This document shows positions 37,363 through 47,188 of a DNA stretch of 64,000 nucleotides, in pieces. This DNA comes from Caballeronia concitans (lineage in GTDB: Bacteria > Pseudomonadota > Gammaproteobacteria > Burkholderiales > Burkholderiaceae). Made by a program: the position numbers and the translations under genes. Within the stretch, counting starts at the first letter, position 1; each line of letters opens with the position of its first letter. The notes beneath the pieces are model-generated. The model ran no database searches, had not been told where the DNA came from, and was given only the letters and a program-made list of their open reading frames with translations. The DNA lies in contig NZ_FCNV02000008.1 of NCBI RefSeq assembly GCF_001544615.1, forward strand, positions 124,001-188,000. The letters run 5' to 3'.

Positions 37363-39708
37363 CTAGTTCCACGCATAGCGCAAGCCAACCCATACGCCGC
37401 GCGGCGCACCAATGCCGAGAAACTGCTCGTTGACGGTGTCTGCGCCGTTGAACGTATGGTTCGGTCCGTTAAAGAAATTCTCTCCAAGAATGGCGACATT
37501 CGCATAGCGCTTGTTGAGCAGATTCTTGACCGTTGCATAGACCTGCAATTGCTTCGTGACGTTATAGGTCGTATCGAGATCGATCAGGAAATAACCGGCG
37601 ATGCTGCCATTGACGTCCTGGTTGTTCTCGTCGCCACGCGCGAAGATATTACTGCGGTAAATGAGATCGGTGCCGATGTTCCATCGCGAGATCGGGTTGT
37701 AATCCACGCGCATTTTCACTGTATTCGATGGAATGCCGGGAATGCGGTCGCCCGAATGCACGGTGATGTTGCCGTTATCGTCCGCGCTCGAATTGCTCGC
37801 GCTGCTTTCGGTCCATGTCGATCGATACGTCGCATTCACATAGCTATAGCTCGCGGCTACGCCGAGCGGTCCCCATTGCGTGCGCCCCGCAAGCTCGAAG
37901 CCCTGACGGCGCGTCTTGCCTACATTTTGGAAATAGCCGAGCGTGCTCGCCGCGCCCTGGCTGCTGACGAACTGGATGTCGTCCGAAAGCGTGGTGCTGT
38001 ACAGCGCGGCGCTCCATGTCGTCGCTTTGCCGATGTGTCCGCGCGCGCCTACTTCGAAGGTCCGCGAGATGACGGGCTTGAGTTCGGGATCGGCGATGAA
38101 GTCATTGGGCAGCGAGCAAGGCGCGTTCGGATCGGCGCATGCAAGTTCAATAGCTGTTGGCGAGCGCATGCCTTCGTTGTACGTGGCATAAGCGGTGAAC
38201 CACGGCGTCGGATTCCAGTTGAAACCTACTGCCGGATTGAAGCGCGAGAACGTGTGGCGTCCATCGAGCAAGGGTTGCGCGCCGCTTTCATCGCCGATAG
38301 TGGCTCTAGCCCAGTTATAGCGGCCCGCAAGCGTCATCGACCATTGCTCGGTGAATGACAGTGTGTTTTCGAAGTAAATGCCCCAGTTCTCATTGTGCGT
38401 CTTCGCGTCGGTCGTGAACACGAACGGACCAGTGCCGACGGTCGCGCGGCTATCCGTGAATTGCGCCGCCTGCGATGACTGCGTGAAATGCGAATTGGCG
38501 AAGTCGCCTGCCGCGCCGAGGACCAGTTGATTGTCCTTGCCGAAGAGCTTGTTGAGCAGCGTGAGTTGCAGGCTTGCGCCATAGCTGTCGGTGACGATCA
38601 CCGATTGATCGTTGGTGGCTTGAGTAAGATCGATATCGCCGTCGTCTTTGGTTTCGCCGTAGTTGTCGTTGACGTTGCTGCTCACGTTCTTGTTGCGATA
38701 GTGCCGGTAATAGAGGGTGCCGCTCAGTTCGACATTCGGCGAGAAATAGTGCTCGCCTGACAGCGTGATATAGCCGACCTGATTCTCATTGGTGTCGGGG
38801 AACGTGTACGCCTGCTTGTAGTTGTCGAGGAAAGAGCGCGGAATGGTCTGCGATCCGTTGAGCGTGTTGTCCGCGCCGCCCATCGAGAGGGAAATGGTGG
38901 TGTCGGCGTCGGTATAGCGGAGCTTGCCGAACGCCTGACGCAAACGGCTCGAATTTTGCGCGGCCCAGCCGTTGTCGTTGGTGACGTTCGCGGTGAAGTA
39001 ATAGTCGAGATTGCTGCCGATCACACCGCCTTGTTCGATCTGCGCCGACTTTCTGCCCCACGATCCGCCGCTTACATCGATATTGCCGCCGGGATTCGTG
39101 CGGCCGTTCTTCGTGGTGACCGCGACTGCACCGCCCAGCGTGTTCAGACCAAAGGTCGGATTGGAGCCGGGGATGATCTGCATGCTATTGATGGCGGCCT
39201 GCGGAATGAGGTCCCAGTTCACGACATCGCCGAACGGCTCGTTGATGCGCACGCCATCGAGAAAAACCGAAAGCCCTTGCGGCGTGCCGAGCAAGGGCGA
39301 CGCAGTGAAGCCGCGATAGTTGATGTCAGTTTGCGAAGGATTGCCTTGCGCGTCGTTGATATCCACGCTCACGACGTTCTTCTGCAGATAATCGGTAACG
39401 GTTGCGGAATGCTGCGCCTGGATTTCGTTGCCCTTGATGGTCTGCACGTTCGCAGGCACTTTCTCGAGCGGCGTGCCCACGCCGAGAAGCGGCGTCGTTC
39501 CCACGACGACAATGGTAGGCAGTTCGGTGTTCGGCGGCGCGCTCGCGGCGACAGGCGCAACGGCGGATGCAGGTGCATCGGGGGCGCTCGCCGTTTGCGC
39601 CCAGGCGCCGACAGTCATGCTTGCGAACGCGCCGCCGAACACGAGCCTGAGTCCCGCTCGGGGTTTGAACCGATGCGCGATCACGGACTTGCGCGGCATC
39701 CTCTTCAT
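37363..39708 (-). CDS. TonB-dependent outer-membrane receptor
   Basis: A 781-aa receptor that should import a scarce ligand with energy from TonB. It has a signal peptide to about AWAQ (residue 38), then the plug domain (about 65-195) with the TonB-box-like IVVVG start, VFLDGVRINEPFGD and NTLGGAVAVTTKNG. The 22-strand barrel ends in an aromatic-Asn motif (VGLRYAWN). No iron-siderophore genes are near. It lies beside PQQ, C1 and kinase genes, where methylotrophs can carry lanthanide-uptake receptors. CGGAGACGACA precedes the ATG, and tandem TTCTTTTAA words lie upstream. Confidence 0.88.
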   Translation of the reverse strand: MKRMPRKSVIAHRFKPRAGLRLVFGGAFASMTVGAWAQTASAPDAPASAVAPVAASAPPNTELPTIVVVGTTPLLGVGTPLEKVPANVQTIKGNEIQAQHSATVTDYLQKNVVSVDINDAQGNPSQTDINYRGFTASPLLGTPQGLSVFLDGVRINEPFGDVVNWDLIPQAAINSMQIIPGSNPTFGLNTLGGAVAVTTKNGRTNPGGNIDVSGGSWGRKSAQIEQGGVIGSNLDYYFTANVTNDNGWAAQNSSRLRQAFGKLRYTDADTTISLSMGGADNTLNGSQTIPRSFLDNYKQAYTFPDTNENQVGYITLSGEHYFSPNVELSGTLYYRHYRNKNVSSNVNDNYGETKDDGDIDLTQATNDQSVIVTDSYGASLQLTLLNKLFGKDNQLVLGAAGDFANSHFTQSSQAAQFTDSRATVGTGPFVFTTDAKTHNENWGIYFENTLSFTEQWSMTLAGRYNWARATIGDESGAQPLLDGRHTFSRFNPAVGFNWNPTPWFTAYATYNEGMRSPTAIELACADPNAPCSLPNDFIADPELKPVISRTFEVGARGHIGKATTWSAALYSTTLSDDIQFVSSQGAASTLGYFQNVGKTRRQGFELAGRTQWGPLGVAASYSYVNATYRSTWTESSASNSSADDNGNITVHSGDRIPGIPSNTVKMRVDYNPISRWNIGTDLIYRSNIFARGDENNQDVNGSIAGYFLIDLDTTYNVTKQLQVYATVKNLLNKRYANVAILGENFFNGPNHTFNGADTVNEQFLGIGAPRGVWVGLRYAWN

Positions 39709-39723
39709 TGTCGTCTCCGGTTA

Positions 39724-39743
39724 TTCTTTTAACCTTCTTTTAA
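39724..39743 (-). promoter_or_regulatory. Tandem TTCTTTTAA words upstream of the TonB receptor gene
   Basis: Two exact TTCTTTTAA copies (39724-39732 and 39735-39743) with 11-bp period, about one DNA turn, start 16 bp before the receptor ATG at 39708. This could be an operator, or an AT-rich upstream leader. Confidence 0.35.
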
Positions 39744-39872
39744 ACGATGAGTCTTTAATTGAAAGGGTCGCATAAGAATCCGCGCGCGCACCGGGAGCTT
39801 TTCCCGATCGCGCAGGGAAGCGTTCCCAAACGTGATTCGCATGCCCTACCGCGCGAGAATGTCGTGGATAGA

Positions 39873-40925
39873 ATGGATTCCGTGATGCGATCCGAATCCT
39901 TGCCCGCTCTCGCTGACGATCATTCCGCCCGCACGCCGCGCTCGACGGTGTCGCGTGATCTCGCCTGCGTGCTCGTCGTCACGCTCATCGCGGGCGCATG
40001 TTTCGCCATGTTCGATTTCAGTGAGTTGACTTATCACTGGACACGCAGCGCCGAGCGCTTTCAACTCGACGAGCTTCCGGCCACATTGGTCGTGCTTGCG
40101 CTCGGCTGCGCGTGGTTCGCATGGCGGCGCTATCAGGAAGCACAACGTGAAGTTCGCCGAAGCCGCGCGCTCGAGAAAGAAGCGGAACACCTGCTTGCTG
40201 AAAACCGGCGGTTGGCGAGTCAGGCAATCGGCGCGCAGGAAAGTGAGCGGCGTCATCTTGCGCGCGAACTGCACGATGAATTGGGCCAGTATCTCAACGC
40301 GATATCACTCGATGCCGGACGCATCCGCGATTTATCCATCGCGCGCGAGACGGAAATTCACCGGCTTTCTTTGGCGGTCATGCAAAGCGCGACGCATGTG
40401 TATCGCGAGATAGGCGGCATGATTCGCAAGCTACGACCCATTGGTCTCGATGAATTCGGCTTGCCCACTGCGCTGGAACATTGCATCGAAGGCTGGCGCG
40501 AGCGCTTGCCGCAAGCAGAATTCACGCTGGCGGTAGAAGGCGATTTCGATCATCTAAGCGATGCACTCAACATCGCGCTTTATCGGCTGGTGCAGGAAGG
40601 TTTGACGAACGTATCGAAGTTCGCGCGTCAATCGCGTGTCGAAATCTATCTGGTACGCACGCCGGAAAGCGAGCGCGGTCCGGGAGAGATCGTCGTCACG
40701 ATGGCCGACGATGGACCGGGCACGGACTTGTCGATACCGCGCAAGGGCCTGGGACTCGTCGGCATGCGCGAACGTGTCGAGGCGCTCGGCGGGGAATTCC
40801 ATATCGCAAGCAGCCCCGGCGAAGGCTTCCTCTTCTGCGCGCGCGTGCCCGCTCAAGCGGGGCTGCCGTGGCCTAGCGAGCCGAATGAAGGCGCGTCGGG
40901 TGCGCCCGTGAAATCCGCGAAATGA
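39873..40925 (+). CDS. NarX-like sensor histidine kinase
   Basis: A 350-aa kinase with two helices (about 30-46 and 70-86) around a short periplasmic loop of about 22 residues. A coiled coil precedes the HisKA_3 region with His134 in ARELHDELGQY. The HATPase domain has ADDGPGTDLS and GLGLVGMRERVEALGG. It has little sensory domain, so the signal is probably membrane-borne or delivered by a partner. Its 3' end overlaps the convergent LuxR regulator gene by 73 bp. That regulator is its probable partner. ATGs at 39873 and 39885 are both possible starts. Confidence 0.88.
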   Translation: MDSVMRSESLPALADDHSARTPRSTVSRDLACVLVVTLIAGACFAMFDFSELTYHWTRSAERFQLDELPATLVVLALGCAWFAWRRYQEAQREVRRSRALEKEAEHLLAENRRLASQAIGAQESERRHLARELHDELGQYLNAISLDAGRIRDLSIARETEIHRLSLAVMQSATHVYREIGGMIRKLRPIGLDEFGLPTALEHCIEGWRERLPQAEFTLAVEGDFDHLSDALNIALYRLVQEGLTNVSKFARQSRVEIYLVRTPESERGPGEIVVTMADDGPGTDLSIPRKGLGLVGMRERVEALGGEFHIASSPGEGFLFCARVPAQAGLPWPSEPNEGASGAPVKSAK

Positions 40926-41554
40926 AGCCCGAGTCGATTGGCAATCTGCGCAAGCTGCACGCCGTTATCCGCGCCGAATTTCTGACGTATCACCGATTGA
41001 TGATTGGCCACGGTCTTCTGACTCAGGCCCAACTTTTCCGCGATGCTCGGCAACGTGTAACCCTGCACGAGAAGACGCAGCACCTCGAACTCACGCGCGG
41101 ATAACTGCCGTCCGGGCGGTCCTTCCTGAATGGTCGCGCGCAACGCAAGCGCCTGCGAAATATCGGGGCTTAAATAGCAAATGCGACGCGCGACGGAACG
41201 CACCGCTTCGACGAGCACATCGGGTGCGCTTGCCTTGGTGACATAGCCGCGCGCGCCGGCATCGAGCGCACGGCGCACGAATATCGCTTCCTCGTGCACG
41301 CTGAAAATCAGCACGTGTGCATGAGGCTCGCGTGCCAGCATGCGCCGCATCGCTTCAATACCGCTTGCACCGGGCAGTGCAAGATCCATCACGACGACAT
41401 CCGGCTGCAATGCGCAAAACTTCTGGTAAGCCTGCGCCGCATCCGCCGCTTCGCCCGCGACGCTGACATCGGGACTCAATTCGAGCAGACGCTTGTAGCC
41501 TTCACGCACCACGGCGTGATCGTCCACCAGCAGCACCGAGATATCGGCGTTCAT
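40853..41554 (-). CDS. LuxR-family response regulator at the end of the pqq operon
   Basis: A 233-aa regulator. The receiver has acidic Asp11/Asp12 and phospho-acceptor Asp57 in VVVMDLALPG. The LuxR helix-turn-helix (about 150-205) contains LSAREFEVLRLLVQGYTLPSIAEKL and QKTVANHQSVIRQKFG. It starts two bases after pqqE and so should be co-transcribed with PQQ synthesis. Regulators of this type control PQQ-dependent ethanol and methanol oxidation in Pseudomonas and methylotrophs. The convergent kinase overlapping its 3' end is the likely partner. Confidence 0.88.
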   Translation of the reverse strand: MNADISVLLVDDHAVVREGYKRLLELSPDVSVAGEAADAAQAYQKFCALQPDVVVMDLALPGASGIEAMRRMLAREPHAHVLIFSVHEEAIFVRRALDAGARGYVTKASAPDVLVEAVRSVARRICYLSPDISQALALRATIQEGPPGRQLSAREFEVLRLLVQGYTLPSIAEKLGLSQKTVANHQSVIRQKFGADNGVQLAQIANRLGLHFADFTGAPDAPSFGSLGHGSPA

Positions 41555-41556
41555 GG

Positions 41557-42747
41557 CTATTCTTCTCCGACGTCGGGTCCATCCGTTCGATGCATGGAAG
41601 CGATGCGCCGCGAATTGGCATCGTTACGAAACACGATAGGCTGCTCCTGCGGCTCCTGTCTCATCGATGCTGCGCGCACCACTTCGATCACGCGTTCATG
41701 ATGCGCGGACTTGTCGCAAACGGGGTCGGCATTCGCGGGGTCTTGCGTGAGCAGATAAGCCTGGCAACGACAGCCGCCGAGGTCGATCGTCTTCTCGTCG
41801 CAACTGCGGCATGGCTCTTTCATCCAGCCAAAGCCGCGAAAGCGGTTGAACGCATCGCTTTCGTACCATATGTCCTTGAGCGATGTATCGGTGACATTGG
41901 GGAACGTGAGACCCGGAAGCGAGCGCGCGGTATGACACGGCAAGGCCGCACCATCGGGCGCAATGCCGAGAAACACCGAGCCCCATCCATTCATGCAGCG
42001 CTTGGGCCGGCGCTCGTAATAGTCAGGCACCACGAAGAAGATCTTGCACTTGTCGCCAATCTCTTTGCGATAGCTTTCCACCACCGCTTCCGCTTCCTGC
42101 AATTGTTCGGCGGTCGGCATGAGTTGCGCGCGGTTCGTATGCGCCCAGCCGTAGTACTGCGTGTTCGCCAGTTCGAGATACTCCGCGCCCATGTCGAGCG
42201 CCATGTCGATGATGCGTCCGATATGCGGCAGGTTATAGCGATGCAGCACGCAATTGAGCACCATCGGAAAGCCGTGCGACTTGATTAGATTCGCGACGCG
42301 CTTCTTGAGATCGAAAGTCTTCGTGCTCGATAAAAAATCGTTCAGCTCTTGAGTGGAATCCTGAAACGAGAGCTGAATGTGATCGAGGCCGGCGTCCTTG
42401 AGCGCGGTGATGCGCTTTTCAGTGAGTCCGATGCCCGACGTAATAAGGTTCGTATAAAAGCCCAGCTTGCGCGCTTCGCCGACGAGTGTTTCCAGATCAT
42501 CGCGCAACAGCGGCTCGCCGCCGGAAAAGCCGAGTTGCGCCGCGCCGAGCGCACGCGCCTGACGCAAGACATCGAGCCACTGCGCGGTGTCGAGTTCGCG
42601 CGAATGGTCCGTGTAATTCACCGGGTTGTAGCAGAAGACGCAATGCAACGGACAACGGTAAGTGAGTTCCGCGAGCAGCCACAAGGGCGGCGGAATGGCC
42701 ACGCCTTCATGTTCCGGCTTGGCGATGGGTTCGGACAGATCGGTCAT
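41557..42747 (-). CDS. pqqE: PqqA peptide cyclase PqqE (radical SAM)
   Basis: PqqE joins Glu and Tyr of the PqqA peptide by a carbon-carbon bond, the first step of PQQ synthesis. The 396-aa protein has the radical-SAM cysteines Cys32, Cys36 and Cys39 in TYRCPLHCVFCYNP, then GFSGGEPLLR, and a C-terminal SPASM region with CRSCDEKTIDLGGCRCQAY. It follows pqqD after 12 bp. PqqD delivers the peptide. The PqqA substrate is encoded near 55.7 kb, away from this operon. Confidence 0.96.
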   Translation of the reverse strand: MTDLSEPIAKPEHEGVAIPPPLWLLAELTYRCPLHCVFCYNPVNYTDHSRELDTAQWLDVLRQARALGAAQLGFSGGEPLLRDDLETLVGEARKLGFYTNLITSGIGLTEKRITALKDAGLDHIQLSFQDSTQELNDFLSSTKTFDLKKRVANLIKSHGFPMVLNCVLHRYNLPHIGRIIDMALDMGAEYLELANTQYYGWAHTNRAQLMPTAEQLQEAEAVVESYRKEIGDKCKIFFVVPDYYERRPKRCMNGWGSVFLGIAPDGAALPCHTARSLPGLTFPNVTDTSLKDIWYESDAFNRFRGFGWMKEPCRSCDEKTIDLGGCRCQAYLLTQDPANADPVCDKSAHHERVIEVVRAASMRQEPQEQPIVFRNDANSRRIASMHRTDGPDVGEE

Positions 42748-42759
42748 GCTTGCACCTCT

Positions 42760-43068
42760 TCACTCCAGCCAGCCACGCGCACGCGCACCGGCGATGAACG
42801 CGCGCACATCGTCGCCGATGCCTTTAGCGCTGAACGCCTGCTCCAGATCGGCGACGAGCGCGGGAATATCGCGCGTGCCGTCGCAACGAAGAAGAATTTG
42901 CGCGGCGCTTTGATTGAGCTTCACCATGCCTTCCGGATAGAGCAGCACATGCGCGTCCTGCGCCGGTTCCCATTGCAGACGAAAGAGGCGTTTGAGTTGC
43001 GGGCGCAATGTATCGTCCGGTGCTTCGACGGCTTCGTTTCTGCGCTCAGTCGGATTCGTATCGCTCAT
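42760..43068 (-). CDS. pqqD: PQQ synthesis peptide chaperone PqqD
   Basis: A 102-aa RiPP-recognition protein that binds PqqA and presents it to PqqE. The motif set is [34 protein letters not shown]-like, with a C-terminal winged-helix segment [18 protein letters not shown]. Its start overlaps the pqqC stop by four bases. Confidence 0.93.
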   Translation of the reverse strand: MSDTNPTERRNEAVEAPDDTLRPQLKRLFRLQWEPAQDAHVLLYPEGMVKLNQSAAQILLRCDGTRDIPALVADLEQAFSAKGIGDDVRAFIAGARARGWLE

Positions 43069-43823
43069 GCCGGGAATGCCTTTTCAATGGAATCGAGCAT
43101 GGTCCAAAGAATATCCAGCTTGAATTGCAGGATGTCGAGTGCGCGTTGCTGTTGCTCGCGCGTCTTGAAGTGCGCAAGCGTGACTTCTAGCCCATGTTCG
43201 ACATCGCGCTGCGCAAGCGAGACACGCGAGCGGAAATACGCAAGTCCTTCCGGTTCGATCCACGTGTAATGCTCGGGCCATGTCGCGAGCCGGTCCTTGT
43301 GGATTTGCGGCGCGAACATTTCCGTGAGCGACGAACATACTGACTCCTGCCACGGCGCGCGGCGCGCGAAATTCACGTACGCATCGACGGCGAAGCGCAC
43401 GCCCGGCGTCACGAGCTTGAGCAACCAGAGATCGTCGCGCGAGAGACCGACTGCATCGCCCAGACGCGCCCATGCTTCGATACCGCCCGGCTGATCGTCA
43501 TGGCCGTCGTGATCGAGAATGCGCAGCACCCAGCGGCGGCGCGTTTCGCGGTCAGGGCAATTCGACATCACCGCTGCGTCCTTGAGCGGGATGTTGATCT
43601 GATAGTAGAAGCGGTTCGCCACCCAGCCGCGAATCTGCTCGCGCGAGCATCCTCCGCTATTCATCTTCACGTTGAACGGATGATGAATGTGATACGCCGT
43701 GCCTTTCGCGCGCAGTTCTTCTTCGAACTGCTCGCGCGTCCACGCCGGGCCAGGCTCCTTCAATGCAGTGAAGTGCGGGCCGGTCGTGGGGTTCAGCATC
43801 GGCGAGAAAGCGTTGTCAGGCAT
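43065..43823 (-). CDS. pqqC: Pyrroloquinoline-quinone synthase PqqC
   Basis: Catalyses the last ring closure and oxidation to PQQ without a metal cofactor. The 252-aa protein has the PqqC hallmarks [32 protein letters not shown] and [17 protein letters not shown], with the active-site His residues kept. It sits between pqqB and pqqD in the operon. Confidence 0.96.
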   Translation of the reverse strand: MPDNAFSPMLNPTTGPHFTALKEPGPAWTREQFEEELRAKGTAYHIHHPFNVKMNSGGCSREQIRGWVANRFYYQINIPLKDAAVMSNCPDRETRRRWVLRILDHDGHDDQPGGIEAWARLGDAVGLSRDDLWLLKLVTPGVRFAVDAYVNFARRAPWQESVCSSLTEMFAPQIHKDRLATWPEHYTWIEPEGLAYFRSRVSLAQRDVEHGLEVTLAHFKTREQQQRALDILQFKLDILWTMLDSIEKAFPA

Positions 43824-43842
43824 TCGATGATTCTCCGCAATG

Positions 43843-44763
43843 TCATAGCTCGAAGGTCATGCCGTCGTGCGCGACTTCGATGCCATGCTCCGACAGCACG
43901 CGCCGTTCGGGACCGTCCTCGATCAGGATCGGATTCGTGTTGTTGATATGAATGAGCACCTTGCGCACGTCCGCGCGACCGATGGAATCGAGCACTTCGA
44001 TCATGCCGCCGGGGCCGCTTTGCGCGAGATGCCCCATGTCCCCGCCGGTCTTCTTCGTCAGGCCGAGGCGGATCATTTCGTCGTCGGTCCACACGGTGCC
44101 GTCGACGAGCAGGAGATCAGCGGTGCGCATTGCATCCAGCACATGCGGCTCCAGTGCGCCCAAACCCGGCGCATAGAACGCGCGCTTGCCCGAAGCGTTA
44201 TTCGTGAACATGAGGCCGATGTTGTCGCCCACTTCGGGGGCTTCGCGATGCGGCGAATAAGGCGGCGCCTTGCTCGAAAGCGGCAGCGCATCGATGCTCA
44301 CGCGCGGCAATTCGGGCACGCTAAGCGCGTTGCCATCCAGTGCGATGCGGCGATGCTCGACGCCGCAGTAATGCGAAAGAATCGAAGTGATCGGAAAGCC
44401 GGTCGACAGGTCTTGCCATACCGCATCGGTCGTATAGAGAGGCAAAGGCGCGCCGCGCTCGCGCAGCATCAAGAGACCGGTCACGTGATCGATCTGCGCA
44501 TCCATCGTGATGACAGCGGCGATGCCCGTATCGCGCACGCGGCGCGCGGGCTGCAATTCCGGATTCGCCGCGATCTGCGCGAGTATGTCCGGCGATGCGT
44601 TGACGAGCAGCCAGTCCTCGCCGTTGTCGCTGACCGCGATGGACGACTGCGTTCTCGCGCGTGCGGCGATGGTGCCGCGACGCACGCCCTCGCAATTGCG
44701 GCAGTTGCAGTTCCATTGCGGAAATCCGCCGCCTGCCGATGAACCCAGAACGCGAATTTTCAT
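43843..44763 (-). CDS. pqqB: PQQ biosynthesis protein PqqB
   Basis: A 306-aa metallo-beta-lactamase-fold hydroxylase acting on the cross-linked PqqA tyrosine. The start [21 protein letters not shown] is the family signature, followed by [17 protein letters not shown] and a C-terminal HINNTNPIL. It is normally preceded by pqqA, but only 22 bp separate it from the cytochrome b561 gene. pqqA is therefore not adjacent. Confidence 0.96.
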   Translation of the reverse strand: MKIRVLGSSAGGGFPQWNCNCRNCEGVRRGTIAARARTQSSIAVSDNGEDWLLVNASPDILAQIAANPELQPARRVRDTGIAAVITMDAQIDHVTGLLMLRERGAPLPLYTTDAVWQDLSTGFPITSILSHYCGVEHRRIALDGNALSVPELPRVSIDALPLSSKAPPYSPHREAPEVGDNIGLMFTNNASGKRAFYAPGLGALEPHVLDAMRTADLLLVDGTVWTDDEMIRLGLTKKTGGDMGHLAQSGPGGMIEVLDSIGRADVRKVLIHINNTNPILIEDGPERRVLSEHGIEVAHDGMTFEL

Positions 44764-44785
44764 CGTCGGGTTCCATGTAGCGAAG

Positions 44786-45355
44786 TCATGGCCACATTCT
44801 CCTCAAGAGCCCGTCTTTGTCGATGAGCTGATGTTTCATTGCGCCAAGGAAGTGAAGAACGACGAGCGCGGCCATGATCCATGCAATGTAGCCGTGAATG
44901 CCGAAGAACAGCTCGCGCATTGCCTTGTCGTCCCAGCCCCATTGTGGCAGAAGCACGCCCCAGAAGCGCGTGCCGTACTTGTTGAACGACGAGCCGAGAT
45001 AACCGGTAAGCGGCATCGCCACCATGCCAACATATAAAAGACCCTGCGTGATGCTCGCGGCGGCGCGTTGCCACGCTCCCATCGGCGGCAGAGGCGGCCG
45101 GCCATAAGCCAGGCGTACCATGATGCGGATCAGCACCAGCAGGAAAACCGTAAGGCCAAGCGACTTATGGAAGTTGATGACCGTCGACTTGAACGGCAGC
45201 CCGCGCGGCAGGCCCACCATGTAGAAACCGATGCACAGCATCGCGATGATGGCGATTGCAATGACCCAGTGAAGCGCGATGAGGGGCGGCGCGAAAGAAT
45301 CGTTCGCCACGCGCGACTGCTCGCGCGTGGCGGGTGGAGTCCTCACAGCGGTCAT
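44786..45355 (-). CDS. Cytochrome b561-type membrane haem protein
   Basis: A 189-aa four-helix di-haem protein that passes electrons across or along the inner membrane. The haem His residues are in [34 protein letters not shown] and [10 protein letters not shown]. It lies between fhcC (64 bp upstream) and pqqB (22 bp downstream) on the same strand. The position suggests electron transfer linked to PQQ-dependent or C1 oxidation, though no partner is proven. Confidence 0.88.
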   Translation of the reverse strand: MTAVRTPPATREQSRVANDSFAPPLIALHWVIAIAIIAMLCIGFYMVGLPRGLPFKSTVINFHKSLGLTVFLLVLIRIMVRLAYGRPPLPPMGAWQRAAASITQGLLYVGMVAMPLTGYLGSSFNKYGTRFWGVLLPQWGWDDKAMRELFFGIHGYIAWIMAALVVLHFLGAMKHQLIDKDGLLRRMWP

Positions 45356-45419
45356 GCATGCCTCCCTCGTTCAAAGGGCATCTCGCGCGCCGAATACAGG
45401 GTCCATTGTTCTCGTCCGT

Positions 45420-46241
45420 TCATGAATTAGCGATCAGCAATTCCCCCCGTCCGTCCACGGCAAGATCGCCGGCAAAGCGCTTGGGCAGCGCGCGTTGTTC
45501 GAGCCTCGCAAACGGTTCGATCTCGTTAGCGAGCATGCGCGTGAGCAGCAGCCAGAAGACGTCGAAGCCGCGTCCGCCTTCAGTGAACGTGCTCGGGACA
45601 TTGGATGGCTTCGTCAATAGTACGACCGTGCCGCGCCGCATGCCATACGCAAGATGCGCGCCCGTCTCTCCCGCGATGCAGACCGTGCCCGCGACGATGC
45701 GCGATGCCGCGAAGTCCCCCGTATTTCCGCCGACGATTACGGTGCCGCGCCGCATGCGGTCGGCAAGGCGCGCGCCCACGTTGCCATGAACCGCAAGCAC
45801 GCCGCCCGTCATGCCTTCCATGTTGCCGGGCAGCGCGCCGGCCGCGAAATCGCCGACATTGCCCTGCACGTCGATGCGTCCGCCTTGCATTTCGCAAGCG
45901 GCAAAGCGGCCCGCGTTGCCTTGTATGCGCAACTCACCGCCTTTCATGCCGATGCCCGCGTAATCGCCCGCATTGCCATGCACGGTCAGCTTGCCTTCGC
46001 CTAGCGATGCGCCGATGCGGTCGAGCCACGCGACATCGCCTTCGATGTTCAGCGACGCGTCGGCGGCATCGGCGTGTGCAATATCAAAGAGATCGCCTAA
46101 AGCACATGTCTCGCCGTGGCCTTGCAAAGTGATTTCGGCCAATTCCTTCGAGGACATTTGCGCCAACGTATTGGGCAGTAAGTTCGACGCATCGACGCGA
46201 AAGCCCGGCGCATTTTTTACGCGCAACGTGATGGCGTTCAT
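45420..46241 (-). CDS. fhcC: Formyltransferase/hydrolase complex subunit C
   Basis: Subunit C of the Fhc complex, which turns formyl-H4MPT into formate via formylmethanofuran. The 273-aa protein is a right-handed beta-helix of Gly-Asn repeats (GNAGDYAGIGMKGGELRIQGNAGRFAA and following), homologous to FwdC/FmdC of methanogens and structural in role. It starts inside the fhcD stop (4-bp overlap). Confidence 0.94.
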   Translation of the reverse strand: MNAITLRVKNAPGFRVDASNLLPNTLAQMSSKELAEITLQGHGETCALGDLFDIAHADAADASLNIEGDVAWLDRIGASLGEGKLTVHGNAGDYAGIGMKGGELRIQGNAGRFAACEMQGGRIDVQGNVGDFAAGALPGNMEGMTGGVLAVHGNVGARLADRMRRGTVIVGGNTGDFAASRIVAGTVCIAGETGAHLAYGMRRGTVVLLTKPSNVPSTFTEGGRGFDVFWLLLTRMLANEIEPFARLEQRALPKRFAGDLAVDGRGELLIANS

Positions 46242-47188
46242 GCGCGACTCCCGCCAATGCCCGCCGACAACTCATGCAGCTTGAAGTGATAAGGCCCGAG
46301 CTTGCCGCCATAGTTTCCCGCCGATATGCGCAGCACGCCGCCCGCGCGCCCTATGGATGTCGCCGCGGCGATGCCCGCTGTCATTGCCGCGCCGACGTCG
46401 GCATCGGTGAGGCCGTCGATCACGATCTCGAGCACGCATGCAACCTCGGGTGTCAGCTCGCTCTTCTTCGATAAGCCGACGAGCGTGGGACAGAACGCGT
46501 CATTCGTGGATGCCGTCGCACCTTTGTACTTCGAGCCGATCTTCGATCCCGACCGGACCACGCCGCCCGGAAAGGGCGTGATGATATTGGGCAATGCATG
46601 CATCGCGGTCACTGCACTTTCGGCCGCGTGCAATGCGCTGTCGATATCGCGCGCAAGGAAGAGTAAGTTGCCGCCGCCGACTGCCTTGACCGTTGCAGTG
46701 AAATCTTCGCAAACGAACTCGCCGTCCATGACCGGCACGCGCCAGTAACGTGTCGAGCCGAGCACTTTCGATATCTGAAAGCCGTCGCCAAAGAAGCGCA
46801 GGCCCGCGCCGAGCGGTGCGTTGTCGGAAAGCGGCGCGCGGCTCGTTGAAGGATCGATGCCGCCATATACGGCCGTAGTCGGGCACGTGAGCACGCACTG
46901 ACCGACGCGTCGCGCGATTTGTTTAGCCAATTCTTTAGACGATACGGCGAATATCAACACCGATACGCCTGGACGTCCATCGGGCGTTTCATTACCGCTC
47001 AAATCGCGTTCGATGCCGGCTTCGCATCCGCAGTCGATGACGGACGTTGCAAAGCCTGTGAGTGAGTTCGCTGCATGGCGCGCCCATGTCGATGTATGCG
47101 CGGTGATGACGAGACGCGTCGCCTTCATCGGAAAGGCTTCGGCGAAGGTGTCATCGATTTGCGTGTCGTTGATGCGCATGGTGGTCAT
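46238..47188 (-). CDS. fhcD: Formylmethanofuran:H4MPT formyltransferase
   Basis: Transfers the formyl group between H4MPT and methanofuran in formaldehyde oxidation. The 316-aa Ftr protein has the DDTFAEAFPMKATRLVITA start, CPTTAVYGGID, and a C-terminal ISAGNYGGKLGPYHFKLHEL. I use the ATG at 47188, which overlaps the fhcA stop (ATGA). A nearby ATG at 47179 gives the shorter family N-terminus, and one at 47200 would be longer. Gene order B-A-D-C is compact, with 4-bp overlaps throughout. Confidence 0.95.
   Translation of the reverse strand: MTTMRINDTQIDDTFAEAFPMKATRLVITAHTSTWARHAANSLTGFATSVIDCGCEAGIERDLSGNETPDGRPGVSVLIFAVSSKELAKQIARRVGQCVLTCPTTAVYGGIDPSTSRAPLSDNAPLGAGLRFFGDGFQISKVLGSTRYWRVPVMDGEFVCEDFTATVKAVGGGNLLFLARDIDSALHAAESAVTAMHALPNIITPFPGGVVRSGSKIGSKYKGATASTNDAFCPTLVGLSKKSELTPEVACVLEIVIDGLTDADVGAAMTAGIAAATSIGRAGGVLRISAGNYGGKLGPYHFKLHELSAGIGGSRA

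Noticed and set aside
44764-44785. pqqA directly before pqqB
   Set aside because: Only 22 bp are available between the cytochrome b561 stop and the pqqB start; the true pqqA was found at 55661-55735.
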